A stretch of 64,000 bases of DNA, taken from Cognatundibacterium crateris. GTDB lineage: Bacteria > Pseudomonadota > Gammaproteobacteria > Burkholderiales > Burkholderiaceae_D. Shown here in pieces: positions 1 through 8,530 of this stretch. Both the position numbers and the translations under genes were made by a program. The stretch covers positions 456,652 through 520,651 of the forward strand of contig NZ_JAABOS010000004.1 of assembly GCF_010078235.1 (NCBI RefSeq). The letters are read 5' to 3'. Numbering within the stretch: position 1 is the first letter of the stretch; every line of letters begins with the position of its first letter. The notes under the pieces were generated by a model. It did no database searches and was not told the DNA's origin. It was given only the letters and a program-made list of their open reading frames with translations.

Positions 1-15
1 CCCTATTTCAGCGCG

Positions 16-1137
16 ATGAGTTTGCATAGCGATGTGCTGGTAGTTGGTGCTGGCATCATAGGCACGGCCTGTGCGTGGACCTTGCAACAAGAGGGCTACC
101 GCGTCACTCTGATCGACGCCGCCAGTGCTGGCTGCGGCGTGACGGCAGCCGGTATGGGGCATCTGGTGGCACTTGATGAAAGTGAGCAGGAACTGGAGCT
201 CTGTCTGTATTCACTGCGCCTGTGGCGTGAGTTTCTGCAAGCCTTTCCGGGCACTGGTGAGCATCATCCCTGTGGCACTTTATGGGTCGCTGAAAATGAG
301 GCTCAACTGGCTGAAGCCCATCAGCGTGCGGCACGGCTGAATGCGCATGACTGGCAGGCCGAAGCCATCAGCGGTGATCAGCTGGCGCGGCTGGAACCCG
401 CATTGCGCAAAGGTTTAGCCGGTGCGGTGCGGGTGCAGCAGGACAGTGTGATTTACCCACCCGCAGTGGCTCATTTTCTGAGTCAGCAACTGGTGGGTGC
501 CGGTGGCCGCTATTTGTCTGGGCGCCGTGTGCAGTCGCTGGCGCCGGATCATGTGGTTCTCGCTAATGGCGAACGCATCCATGCCGCGCATATCGTCGTG
601 ACGACTGGCGGACAGCTCAGCGAGCTGTTACCTGAGCTGCGGGTATTTCCACGCAAAGGCCATCTCGCCATTACTGAACGTTATCCGGGCAGCTTACAGC
701 ATCAGGTGGTCAGTATGGCCTACGGCCAAACTACCATGCGGACGGATGGTCTGACTGTCGCTGCGAATGTACAGCCGCGTCCTACCGGTCAGTGGCTGAT
801 CGGTTCCTGCCGCCAGGATCATCAGACCGATACCGCGATTGATCCTGAGGCACTCACGGCGGTATTGAATGCAGCGATGCATTTATTGCCTGGGCTGAGC
901 GAGATGCGCATTCTGCGCGCCTGGGCGGGTATGCGGCCAGCGACAGCCGATGGTCATCCCCTGATCGGTGTGCATCCTCATCATCCCTCAATCTGGATCG
1001 CAGCCGGACACGAAGGTTTAGGCGTCACTACTGCCTGGGCCACCGCGCAGATCATCGCGGATCAGATGGCTGGCCGCGCACCTGCGGTGCATGCCGCACA
1101 CTATTGTCCATCCCGTTTCATCCAGCCGGAGACCTGA
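16..1137 (+). CDS. FAD-dependent D-amino acid oxidase-like subunit, probable D-hydroxyproline dehydrogenase
   Basis: A DAO-fold flavoprotein of 373 residues. An N-terminal Rossmann motif (VVGAGIIG, about residues 9-16) binds FAD. The C-terminal RPATADGHPLIG and AAGHEGLGVT segments are the second flavin contact typical of glycine oxidase and sarcosine oxidase beta-like subunits. It is followed after 3 bases by a small 2Fe-2S gene, then an FAD/BFD gene and an aldehyde dehydrogenase. That order matches heteromeric cis-4-hydroxy-D-proline dehydrogenases (LhpB/E/F type) with alpha-ketoglutarate semialdehyde dehydrogenase, so oxidation of D-hydroxyproline or a related D-imino acid is the likely role. 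The substrate is inferred from neighbours; opine or sarcosine oxidation is the main alternative. Genes upstream lie outside the window, so the epimerase and deaminase expected for this pathway cannot be checked. Confidence 0.85.
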   Translation: MSLHSDVLVVGAGIIGTACAWTLQQEGYRVTLIDAASAGCGVTAAGMGHLVALDESEQELELCLYSLRLWREFLQAFPGTGEHHPCGTLWVAENEAQLAEAHQRAARLNAHDWQAEAISGDQLARLEPALRKGLAGAVRVQQDSVIYPPAVAHFLSQQLVGAGGRYLSGRRVQSLAPDHVVLANGERIHAAHIVVTTGGQLSELLPELRVFPRKGHLAITERYPGSLQHQVVSMAYGQTTMRTDGLTVAANVQPRPTGQWLIGSCRQDHQTDTAIDPEALTAVLNAAMHLLPGLSEMRILRAWAGMRPATADGHPLIGVHPHHPSIWIAAGHEGLGVTTAWATAQIIADQMAGRAPAVHAAHYCPSRFIQPET

Positions 1138-1140
1138 GCT

Positions 1141-1419
1141 ATGCAAGATCAAAAGGAAGCCATCAAGCTCTGGCTGAATGGCAGACCAATCAAGGCGCAG
1201 ACGGGTATCACGGTTGCGGCCTTACTCATGCAGCAGGATGAGTGGCTGACGCGCTGCTCTGTCAGCGGTGAGCCGCGTTTTGCGCTGTGTGGCATGGGTG
1301 TATGCCAGGAATGCCGGGTCACGATTAATGGACAGCCGCAACGTCTCGCTTGTCAGACTCTGTGTAAGCCTTGCATGGTGATACAGACTGCATCCCATCA
1401 GACGATGGAGGCAAAATGA
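1141..1419 (+). CDS. small 2Fe-2S ferredoxin-like subunit of the dehydrogenase
   Basis: A 92-residue protein of the HcnA/SoxA-alpha N-terminal type (Fer2_4). It holds the plant-type 2Fe-2S cysteine pattern CGMGVCQEC with a further cysteine in RLACQT, so four cluster ligands are visible. In these oxidases it relays electrons between the two flavoprotein subunits. The start lies 3 bases after the previous stop with GGAG upstream. Its stop overlaps the next start (ATGA at 1416-1419), indicating translational coupling within one operon. Confidence 0.85.
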   Translation: MQDQKEAIKLWLNGRPIKAQTGITVAALLMQQDEWLTRCSVSGEPRFALCGMGVCQECRVTINGQPQRLACQTLCKPCMVIQTASHQTMEAK

Positions 1420-2699
1420 AACAGCAAGAGATTTCTGCGCAGCTCCTGATTATCGGCGCCGGGCCAGCCGGTCTGGCAGCGGCCAGCGCTGCGCTGCAGG
1501 CGGGTGTGCGTATCGTTTTACTGGATGAAAATCCGGCACCCGGTGGCCAGATCTGGCGCGGTGGCGAAACCAGCTGGAAAGATGCACGTGCACATGCAAT
1601 GTGGCAGCACATCAGCAGCCGTCAACAGGTGCAATACCTGCCTGCGACGCGCATCGTCGCACTGCATGCGCAAACTCTGGTGGCAGAGCAGGACGATCAG
1701 GTACTGACAATACGCTGGGAAAAGCTGATTTTATGCAGCGGTGCGCGTGAAATTTTATTGCCTTTTCCGGGCTGGACTTTGCCCGGTGTGATGGGCGCGG
1801 GCGGCTTGCAAGCCTTAGTCAAGGCCGGTGCCAGCTTGCAGGGAAAACGCGTAGTGATCGCCGGTAGCGGCCCACTGCTACTGGCTGCAGCGCAGACTGC
1901 GCAGCAAGCTGGCGCGCAGGTGTTGCTGATTGCTGAAGATCAGCCCTGGTCCGCTTTGTGCAGATTTTTTTTGCAATTATTGCGCCAGCAGCGCGCCAAA
2001 GCCTGGCAGGCGCTGGGCTTGTTCTGGTCTTTGCGAAAAGTACGCTATCGCGCGCGCAGCACGGTGTTGGCGGCATCCGGTCAGCAGCGTTTGCAGCAAG
2101 TGCGACTGCGCCAGGGACAGCAGGAAATCGAACTTAGCTGCGATGTGCTGGCCTGTGCTTATGGCTTAACGCCGAATCTGGAATTGGCGCATACGCTGAA
2201 GTGCGCGCTGACAGAAGGTAAAGTGCAGGTCGATGCGCAACAAATGACGTCTGTACGCAACATCTGGGCCGCAGGTGAGGTGACCGGTATCGGCGGTGTG
2301 GAACAGGCGCTGATCCAGGGCCAGATCGCAGGCCTGGCCGCAACCGCACAGGCGATTCCGGCTGCCACACGACGCGTGCAGCAACAGACGCTGGCATTTG
2401 CGCATTTGTTGCAAACGACTTTTGCACTCAGAGCCGGATTGCGCGCGCTATGCAAACCGGATACCCTCGTGTGCCGGTGCGAGGACGTGAGTGCCGCCCG
2501 CTTACAGCAACATGCTGACTGGCGCACTGCCAAGCTGGTGACGCGCGCCGGTATGGGGCCATGTCAGGGCCGGATATGCGGCACGGCCTGTCAGTTTTTA
2601 TACGGTTGGGAAGCACCACAGCTGCGTCAGCCTGTGTTTCCCGCCAAAACATCAACGCTTGCTGCCCTGGCAGCGGGCAGCCTGAAGGAGACAGAATAA
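1416..2699 (+). CDS. FAD/NAD(P)-binding subunit with C-terminal BFD-like 2Fe-2S domain
   Basis: A pyridine-nucleotide-disulphide-oxidoreductase-like subunit of about 427 residues, related to HcnB and opine oxidase subunit A. Near its N-terminus, LLIIGAGPAGLAAA binds FAD. A second dinucleotide fold (VVIAGSGPLLLAAA) lies in the middle, and AAGEVTGIGG is the C-terminal flavin motif. The tail carries CRCEDV and GPCQGRICG, four cysteines of a BFD-like 2Fe-2S domain. The start at 1416 is chosen because it overlaps the upstream stop as ATGA and is preceded by GGAG; the longer frame from 1371 would run inside the upstream gene. The stop overlaps the ATG of the next gene by one base (TAATG). Together with the two upstream genes it forms the heterotrimeric dehydrogenase. 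Confidence 0.85.
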   Translation: MKQQEISAQLLIIGAGPAGLAAASAALQAGVRIVLLDENPAPGGQIWRGGETSWKDARAHAMWQHISSRQQVQYLPATRIVALHAQTLVAEQDDQVLTIRWEKLILCSGAREILLPFPGWTLPGVMGAGGLQALVKAGASLQGKRVVIAGSGPLLLAAAQTAQQAGAQVLLIAEDQPWSALCRFFLQLLRQQRAKAWQALGLFWSLRKVRYRARSTVLAASGQQRLQQVRLRQGQQEIELSCDVLACAYGLTPNLELAHTLKCALTEGKVQVDAQQMTSVRNIWAAGEVTGIGGVEQALIQGQIAGLAATAQAIPAATRRVQQQTLAFAHLLQTTFALRAGLRALCKPDTLVCRCEDVSAARLQQHADWRTAKLVTRAGMGPCQGRICGTACQFLYGWEAPQLRQPVFPAKTSTLAALAAGSLKETE

Positions 2700-4129
2700 T
2701 GAAAAAATTATGGATTAACGGTGAATGGACAGACGGCGCTCAGCACACTACCGTACGCAGCCCGTCTGACCGCGCTGATGTGGTTGGCGAGTACGCGACG
2801 GCAGGAGCAGAACAGGTGGAGACAGCGATTGCGGCAGCCCATCAGGCATCGCTGAGCTGGCGTCATTCGGGTGTACAGCAAAGAGCCGATGCGCTCGATC
2901 TGATCGGTACTGAAATCCAGGCGCGTAAAACTGAGCTGGGTACTTTGCTCGCGCGCGAAGAGGGTAAAACGCTGCCGGAAGCGATAGGAGAAGTAGGGCG
3001 TGCTGCCGCGATTTTCAAATTCTTTGCACAGGAAGCCCTGCGCATCCGTGGCGACAAACTGGCGTCGGTGCGTCCTGGCATCGAAGTCGATGTGAGCCGT
3101 GAACCGGTGGGTGTGGTTGGCATCATCGCGCCCTGGAATTTTCCTATCGCGATCCCGGCCTGGAAGGTCGCACCGGCACTGGCTTTTGGCAATACCGTGT
3201 TGCTCAAGCCAGCCGAATTAGTACCGGCTTCATCCTGGGCGCTGGCAGAAATTATCAGCCGTGCCGGTTTGCCGCCCGGCGTGTTCAATCTGGTGGCCGG
3301 ACCTGGCCGTGTGGTTGGCGAAGCGATGGTGAATGATCGTCGCGTGGATGCGATCAGCTTCACCGGTTCGGTCGCAACAGGCAGCCGGGTACTCGCTGCA
3401 TGTGCAGCGCGACGCGCCAAAGTTCAGCTGGAAATGGGCGGTAAAAATCCTTTGGTGGTACTGGCGGACAGTGATCTGGAGGTGGCCGTCAATGCGGCGG
3501 TTCAGGGTTCCTTCTACTCTACCGGTCAGCGCTGCACGGCTTCTTCGCGCATCATCGTAGAAGAGGCGATCTATGGCCGTTTTGTGGCGGCTGTCACAGA
3601 AAAACTGGGCCAACTGAAGGTAGGTCACGCCCTGCACGCAGGCGTCGACATCGGCCCGGTGGTGGATCAGTCACAGCTGGATCAGGATTTGCGTTACATA
3701 CAGATCGCTAAAGACGAAGGCGCGAAACTGGCTTTTGGTGGTGAGCGCCTGCAACGTGATACCGACGGCTATTTCCTCAATCCTGCCTTATTCGTGGATT
3801 GCGATCCGGCCATGCAGCATACGCGCGAAGAAATCTTTGGGCCAGTCGCTTCGGTGATTCCGGCTAAGAATTATGAGCATGCTTTGCAGCTCGCGAATGA
3901 TACGGAATTTGGGCTGACCGCCGGTATCTGTACCACCTCACTCAAGTATGCGACGCATTTCCGTCGTCATGCGCGGGCAGGTATGGTGATGGTTAATGTG
4001 CCGACTGCCGGCGTTGATTATCACGTACCTTTCGGTGGTACTAAGGGTTCCAGCTATGGTGCGCGTGAGCAGGGCAGTGCGGCGGTCGAGTTTTTCACCA
4101 CCATGAAAACCAGTTACATCGCATCCTGA
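2699..4129 (+). CDS. aldehyde dehydrogenase, probable alpha-ketoglutaric semialdehyde dehydrogenase
   Basis: A 476-residue NAD(P)-dependent aldehyde dehydrogenase. The general base E245 (LEMGGKN) and nucleophile C279 (GQRCTAS) are present, as is the cofactor-binding segment LKPAELVPAS. It oxidises an aldehyde to the acid. In hydroxyproline catabolism this step converts 2,5-dioxopentanoate (alpha-ketoglutarate semialdehyde) to 2-oxoglutarate, and its position directly after the dehydrogenase subunits supports that. The start is the ATG that shares a base with the upstream stop, with AAGGAG shortly before. An in-frame extension to 2561 would overlap the previous gene by about 140 bases and is not used. 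The hairpin at 4151-4188 may end this operon. The exact aldehyde substrate is inferred from context. Confidence 0.87.
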   Translation: MKKLWINGEWTDGAQHTTVRSPSDRADVVGEYATAGAEQVETAIAAAHQASLSWRHSGVQQRADALDLIGTEIQARKTELGTLLAREEGKTLPEAIGEVGRAAAIFKFFAQEALRIRGDKLASVRPGIEVDVSREPVGVVGIIAPWNFPIAIPAWKVAPALAFGNTVLLKPAELVPASSWALAEIISRAGLPPGVFNLVAGPGRVVGEAMVNDRRVDAISFTGSVATGSRVLAACAARRAKVQLEMGGKNPLVVLADSDLEVAVNAAVQGSFYSTGQRCTASSRIIVEEAIYGRFVAAVTEKLGQLKVGHALHAGVDIGPVVDQSQLDQDLRYIQIAKDEGAKLAFGGERLQRDTDGYFLNPALFVDCDPAMQHTREEIFGPVASVIPAKNYEHALQLANDTEFGLTAGICTTSLKYATHFRRHARAGMVMVNVPTAGVDYHVPFGGTKGSSYGAREQGSAAVEFFTTMKTSYIAS

Positions 4130-4150
4130 TCTCTGCTGGTGTCAGTCTTT

Positions 4151-4188
4151 GCGTTGCTGAGTCAGTGCCGGTACTGGCTCAGCAACGC
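4151..4188. terminator. long inverted repeat between convergent genes
   Basis: GCGTTGCTGAG at 4151-4161 pairs exactly with CTCAGCAACGC at 4178-4188. The stem continues inward through a T-G wobble and CAGT/ACTG to a six-base loop. It lies between the aldehyde dehydrogenase stop and the tetR stop and overlaps the last codons of tetR. Neither strand has a clear U-run after the stem, so it may end transcription inefficiently or only protect 3' ends. Confidence 0.5.
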
Positions 4189-4805
4189 AGCAAAAAACGG
4201 ACAGCGTCGGCACTCAGTGTCGCCAGCGTCTGGCCTTCGCGCGGACGGTACCATTGTGCGGTCCAGTTGAGCGCGCCAAACATCCAGAGCTTATCGAACT
4301 CCCCCGGCATGTGCCAGCTACCCTCGACTTTCAGTCTGTGCAGGCACGCTTCCCACACCGCTTCATAACGGTCTTTCAGATGCACGATCTCTTGTCGCGC
4401 TTCCGGATTCAAGGCGCGCCATTCATACAGCAGAACCGGGATGAAATCATGTTCCGGCGCGACCAGGGTTTCCAGATGCGCGGTCACCAGTTGCGTGAAC
4501 AGTTCGCGCGCATTCAGCGGCTGCTGCTGTATCACCTCTATCTTTTCCAAAGCGTCCAGCAATCCCTGCTCCATCACCGCGCGCAGCATGTCGTGCTTGG
4601 ATTTATAGTGGTAAAACCAGCTGCCGGCCTGCATGCCGCTGGCCGCTGCAATATCGCGTACGGTAGTGTGGTCATAGCCCTGTTGCCGGAACAGCGCAGC
4701 TGCGTGCCGCAAAATCAGACGGCGACTGCTGTCTGATCCGCTTTGAGTGGGACGGCCACGTTTTTTGATGAGCTTGGCGGGTGGCTGCATGTCAGGCATG
4801 TGCAT
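4179..4805 (-). CDS. TetR/AcrR-family transcriptional regulator
   Basis: A 208-residue TetR-type repressor. After a basic N-terminal tail (KKRGRP), the helix-turn-helix spans about residues 25-70, with the family signature GYDHTTVRDIAAASGM followed by WFYHYKSKHDM. The remaining residues form the helical ligand-binding domain. It is transcribed divergently from the CoA racemase-like gene across about 180 bases, the usual arrangement for a local repressor; an acyl-CoA ligand is plausible but inferred. No convincing ribosome-binding site precedes the ATG at 4805, and a second ATG lies two codons downstream. It converges with the aldehyde dehydrogenase gene and is probably unrelated to that operon. 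Confidence 0.85.
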   Translation of the reverse strand: MHMPDMQPPAKLIKKRGRPTQSGSDSSRRLILRHAAALFRQQGYDHTTVRDIAAASGMQAGSWFYHYKSKHDMLRAVMEQGLLDALEKIEVIQQQPLNARELFTQLVTAHLETLVAPEHDFIPVLLYEWRALNPEARQEIVHLKDRYEAVWEACLHRLKVEGSWHMPGEFDKLWMFGALNWTAQWYRPREGQTLATLSADAVRFLLRC

Positions 4806-4947
4806 TGAAAATAAAAAGAACTTGATCAGCCTGTCAGCTTACCTGAGTCAGAGCCTGAATGTAGCTGAGTGAATGCAGCAGACTGAAAAATCCTGTTGTT
4901 TCCGCATGCACTAAGGACGAACAGCGCAAAAAAACAGCGATACTGCT

Positions 4948-4969
4948 GATTCTCTTTCGATTCTCTTTC
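4948..4969 (+). repeat. tandem 11-bp duplication in the leader of the CoA racemase-like gene
   Basis: GATTCTCTTTC occurs twice in perfect tandem (4948-4958 and 4959-4969), directly before the AGGAG ribosome-binding site at 4975-4979. It sits in the spacer between the divergent tetR and racemase genes. It could be a regulator half-site array or a slippage duplication; the sequence alone does not decide. Confidence 0.7.
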
Positions 4970-4986
4970 AATGCAGGAGTATGCCG

Positions 4987-6105
4987 ATGACTGGGCCGCT
5001 GGCAGGATTGCGTGTGATAGAAATGCTGGGTCTGGGGCCCGGTCCATTTGCCGCCATGATGCTGGCGGATATGGGGGCTGAGGTGGTTCGGGTGCAGCGC
5101 CGCGCCGACTCAGCCACGGCGGCGCAGCAGGTGTTTCCTTTGCTGGGCAGTCGTTACGATGTGCTGGGGCGCAGCCGGCGTGTGATCACACTGGATTTGA
5201 AATCGCCTCAGGATCAGGCGACCTTGTTGGCGCTGAGTGATAAAGCGGATGCTCTGATCGAAGGCTTCCGGCCCGGTGTGATGGAAAAACTGGGGCTGGG
5301 ACCTGAGGTTTGCCTGCAGCGTAATCCGCGTCTGGTATATGGACGTATGACAGGCTGGGGGCAGAGCGGACCCTTAGCGCACAGTGCCGGACACGATATC
5401 AATTACCTCGCGCTGAGTGGCATGTTGCAAGCGATGGGGAGACCGGATAGCCCGCCAGCGCCGCCCTTGAATCTGGTGGCTGATTTTGGTGGCGGTGGCA
5501 TGCTGCTGGCCTTTGGTGTGGTCTGCGCCTTGCTGGAAGCGCGCAAGTCAGGGCAAGGGCAGGTGGTGGACGCTGCCATGACGGAAGGCAGTGCCTTATT
5601 AGGCGCGATGCTATATGGCTTTCAGGCCGCCGGAGCCTGGTCCTTGCAGCGCGGCAGTAATCTGCTTGATGGTGCTGCGCATTTCTACGATACCTATGCT
5701 TGTGCCGACCAGCGTTATATGGCGGTCGGTGCGATAGAGCCTGCGTTTTATCAGCAATTGCTGCAACTGGCCGGAATAGAAGCAAGTCAGTTACCTGCGC
5801 AGTTTGATCGCGCTGGCTGGGCCGCTGCCAAACAACAGCTGGGGCAGGTATTTGCGACGAAAACCCAGGCGCAATGGTGTGAGTTATTGGAAGGTAGTGA
5901 TGCCTGTTGCGCACCGGTGCTGGATATGCAAAACGCGCCTTTGCATCCACATGCAAAAGCGCGTTCCAGTTTTGTCGAACTCGATGGTGTGGTGCAGCCA
6001 GCACCGGCACCGCGTTTCAGCCGTACCCAGCCGGATTTGCCCGCGCAATCTGCGCATCAGAACGATGAGTCGGCTGCGATACTGCGCGACTGGGGTATAG
6101 CCTGA
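4987..6105 (+). CDS. CoA-transferase family III protein, alpha-methylacyl-CoA racemase-like
   Basis: A 372-residue CaiB/BaiF-fold protein closest to alpha-methylacyl-CoA racemases, which epimerise 2-methyl-branched acyl-CoAs. The N-terminal GLGPGPFAAMMLADMGAEVV segment is diagnostic. H136 (AGHDINY), D166 (LVADFGGG) and E251 (AIEPAFY) align with the catalytic His, Asp and Glu of the mycobacterial racemase MCR with a constant offset. AGGAG at 4975-4979 is one base from the ATG at 4981 but seven from the ATG at 4987, so the latter is chosen. It is likely controlled by the divergent TetR gene. A role in branched fatty acid or side-chain breakdown is inferred; a CoA transferase cannot be excluded. 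Confidence 0.85.
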   Translation: MTGPLAGLRVIEMLGLGPGPFAAMMLADMGAEVVRVQRRADSATAAQQVFPLLGSRYDVLGRSRRVITLDLKSPQDQATLLALSDKADALIEGFRPGVMEKLGLGPEVCLQRNPRLVYGRMTGWGQSGPLAHSAGHDINYLALSGMLQAMGRPDSPPAPPLNLVADFGGGGMLLAFGVVCALLEARKSGQGQVVDAAMTEGSALLGAMLYGFQAAGAWSLQRGSNLLDGAAHFYDTYACADQRYMAVGAIEPAFYQQLLQLAGIEASQLPAQFDRAGWAAAKQQLGQVFATKTQAQWCELLEGSDACCAPVLDMQNAPLHPHAKARSSFVELDGVVQPAPAPRFSRTQPDLPAQSAHQNDESAAILRDWGIA

Positions 6106-6119
6106 GTCGCTCAGGTTTT
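6101..6119 (+). terminator. intrinsic terminator overlapping the racemase stop codon
   Basis: CCTGAG (6101-6106) and CTCAGG (6110-6115) form a short stem with a three-base loop, followed by TTTTA. The stem includes the TGA stop of the racemase-like gene. Confidence 0.55.
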
Positions 6120-6134
6120 AACACTAGCTCAGCT

Positions 6135-8390
6135 TCAGATGCGCCAGGACAGCTTCACAAAGACTTCGTTTTGCTGACGTTTGGCAGTAAAGCCCGGCGT
6201 CTCATTGCCGGAGCGGGTCCAGCCCAGATAGGCTACCCGTCCCAGGCTCTCGGTATGGGTGTACACCAGCGAACTGATATGGCGCTCACTATCGGCAGCG
6301 ACCGCTTTTTGGTATAGCGTCGGATTGCGCCAGACATGGCCGCGTTGATAAATCAGACGCAGATTATCCTGGCTGCTGAAGTGCAGCACGCTGTTGAGCT
6401 GAAATGCAGTCTCGCTGTAGGCGCGGCCAGACTGAGTGATGCCGGGTGTGGCAGTCTGATCGATCCAGTTGATCGCAAAATTGGGCTCCAGCTCGAAGCG
6501 GTCATGCAGACGCAGTTTAGCGCTGCTGCTCAGCGTGCCGCCGCGACCGAGACGGTTGCTGTCGATATCTATCACATCGCCCAGTGTCAGGTCAGCGGAA
6601 ACCCTGGCCACTTGCCGTCCGGGGCTGACACCAAAACCGGCAAGTAACTTATTACTTGAAAATACCTCACCCGTTTCACTGACGCGGCTCTGGCTGGCCG
6701 GACTGAAGGCCAGATAGGCACTGCTGTCGTAATGGCTGGCGACCCGTATGCCCGGAATCAGGCTGCGACCCATGATATTGCCCAGGCTGTCGCGTTTGTA
6801 TTCCAGCTGCAGATAAGGATTCACTTCATGGAAGATGCCGTTACGGCCAAATTTTTTGACCAGCTCAGAGTTAAAGCTGTGAAATCCGGTCTGTGAAAAA
6901 AATCCATTATCAGCACGGAAGTCTTTACTCAAATCCTTGTAAGTGGCGGACATCGCCCAACTGCTACTGCCGCGCGACCATTCGAGATGTGCAGCATGAC
7001 CACGGGTACTGGCGCCCGCGACCAGATTGCCGTCAGCATTGGTCTGGGCTGTGGTCTGGCTGACTAAGAGCTGGCCGCGCAGCATTTCATTTTCATTGCG
7101 CTGCCAGATAAAGTCAGGGCCGAACACGCGGTTATAGGCTTTCGACTGGCTCAGGGTACGGTCGGTGAATACCGCACCTGCTGATAAACTGCCAAAGTGG
7201 AAGTTAGCGCGTGCATCGGTGGCGATGGAATCCTCGGTGCGGGTCGCGAGTCCGGTGTAATAGCTGTTAGGCAGCAGCACCAGGCCACCGGCGACATCTC
7301 TGGCTGTCAGGATGCTGATATCGCGTTCGCCATCGCGCCGGGTATAGCGCAAGCCTGCATCGGGATTGGAAATGCTGCGCGTGCTGATCACGTTCATCGG
7401 CGTTTTCAGCATATCAGCGCCTTCCAAAAAGAACGGCCGTTTTTCAGAGACAAAAATACTGAAGCGGGTATTGCCGGATAACTGAGGTGCATCCAGCTCG
7501 ATTTGTGAAAAATCCGGGCGTATGGTGGCATCGAAAGTCGTAGCGGAATCCGGCCTGAATTTCATATCCAGGCTCAGCTGATTACTGCTCGCTGATTTTG
7601 CCGGTGAGCCGCTTTGTTCATCGCGACTGCGGCGGCTGACTATCTGTGGCGTGATGCTCCAGTTCATGCCGGAAGGCAGATTTTTCAAACCCTGAATGTC
7701 ATCTGAGAAGCATAGATTGCAACTGGCAGCACGCGTGACACCACCGCTATACATACGGTAACGCTGATCCCTGGTCATATTCCTCAATACCAGCAGGCTC
7801 CAGGGTTTTTCCGCATTTTTATCATAGGCGATTTCGGAAAAAGGTATGCGGTACTCGGCACTCCAGCCATCATCCTGTAGCGCCGTCGCGACCTGGTAAT
7901 CATAGTCCGGTGCAGTATCGTCACCGGTCATATCTGCATACATGCCATCCATGATTGCGCCGCGTGCATTCACATAAAACACTTGTGAGGACTTATGGCT
8001 GCCGCTGGCATCGATGTAGAGTGCGACAAAGTCCTGATCGATACTGATCTTATCGCGCCGCGCAAAAGGTGCCCGTATCAGCGCCGCCTTGTCATCGTAA
8101 GCCTTGATGCCGACGTACAGATATTTTTCATCATAGGCCAGTCTTACTTCAGTCTTCAAATGCGCTTTTTGCTGATCGACAGGCTGGGTTTGATAAAACG
8201 TATCAAACACCGCTGCCTTGGACCAGATTTCATCATCCAGCTTGCCATCGACTTGTATGCGCTGGGTTTTATCTGTGATGGGGTAGGCCTGGAAGCCGGT
8301 GGGCGCTGCGTAGACAGCGCTGCAAAGCATTGATAAAGCAAGGCTGCAGCCTTGCAGTGACAGGCGCTTGGATAGAGACGGAGTAGGCAT
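6135..8390 (-). CDS. CBM9-like/DUF5916 outer-membrane beta-barrel protein
   Basis: A 751-residue exported protein with an N-terminal signal peptide ending near AVYA-AP (about residue 29). Residues 35-230 form a carbohydrate-binding-family-9-like beta-sandwich (VDGKLDDEIWSKA, YDEKYLYVGIKAYDD). The C-terminal part matches the DUF5916 barrel, with YTRRDGERDISI in the middle and alternating hydrophobic strands ending in VFVKLSWRI, a typical outer-membrane C-terminus. Family members are often found with peptidase or TonB receptor genes, but the substrate is unknown. It lies downstream of, and in the same direction as, the TonB receptor gene, separated from it by a strong terminator, so it is probably transcribed separately. 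Confidence 0.8.
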   Translation of the reverse strand: MPTPSLSKRLSLQGCSLALSMLCSAVYAAPTGFQAYPITDKTQRIQVDGKLDDEIWSKAAVFDTFYQTQPVDQQKAHLKTEVRLAYDEKYLYVGIKAYDDKAALIRAPFARRDKISIDQDFVALYIDASGSHKSSQVFYVNARGAIMDGMYADMTGDDTAPDYDYQVATALQDDGWSAEYRIPFSEIAYDKNAEKPWSLLVLRNMTRDQRYRMYSGGVTRAASCNLCFSDDIQGLKNLPSGMNWSITPQIVSRRSRDEQSGSPAKSASSNQLSLDMKFRPDSATTFDATIRPDFSQIELDAPQLSGNTRFSIFVSEKRPFFLEGADMLKTPMNVISTRSISNPDAGLRYTRRDGERDISILTARDVAGGLVLLPNSYYTGLATRTEDSIATDARANFHFGSLSAGAVFTDRTLSQSKAYNRVFGPDFIWQRNENEMLRGQLLVSQTTAQTNADGNLVAGASTRGHAAHLEWSRGSSSWAMSATYKDLSKDFRADNGFFSQTGFHSFNSELVKKFGRNGIFHEVNPYLQLEYKRDSLGNIMGRSLIPGIRVASHYDSSAYLAFSPASQSRVSETGEVFSSNKLLAGFGVSPGRQVARVSADLTLGDVIDIDSNRLGRGGTLSSSAKLRLHDRFELEPNFAINWIDQTATPGITQSGRAYSETAFQLNSVLHFSSQDNLRLIYQRGHVWRNPTLYQKAVAADSERHISSLVYTHTESLGRVAYLGWTRSGNETPGFTAKRQQNEVFVKLSWRI

Positions 8391-8470
8391 GATGTTAGCT
8401 TTAGGCGGGTGAAGTTTGAGCTGGGTATCAGACTGCTTACTGTGCCTGGAGTTCCTGAAGTAAACAGATA

Positions 8471-8500
8471 AAAAAACCCGGCTTTTCAGCCGGGTTTTTT
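8471..8500 (-). terminator. rho-independent terminator after the TonB receptor gene
   Basis: ACCCGGC and GCCGGGT form a perfect stem flanked by six A and six T residues, working in both directions. It lies 30 bases beyond the stop of the minus-strand TonB-dependent receptor gene. Confidence 0.9.
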
Positions 8501-8530
8501 ACACTTCAATTTCAATAAACGATGACTTGA

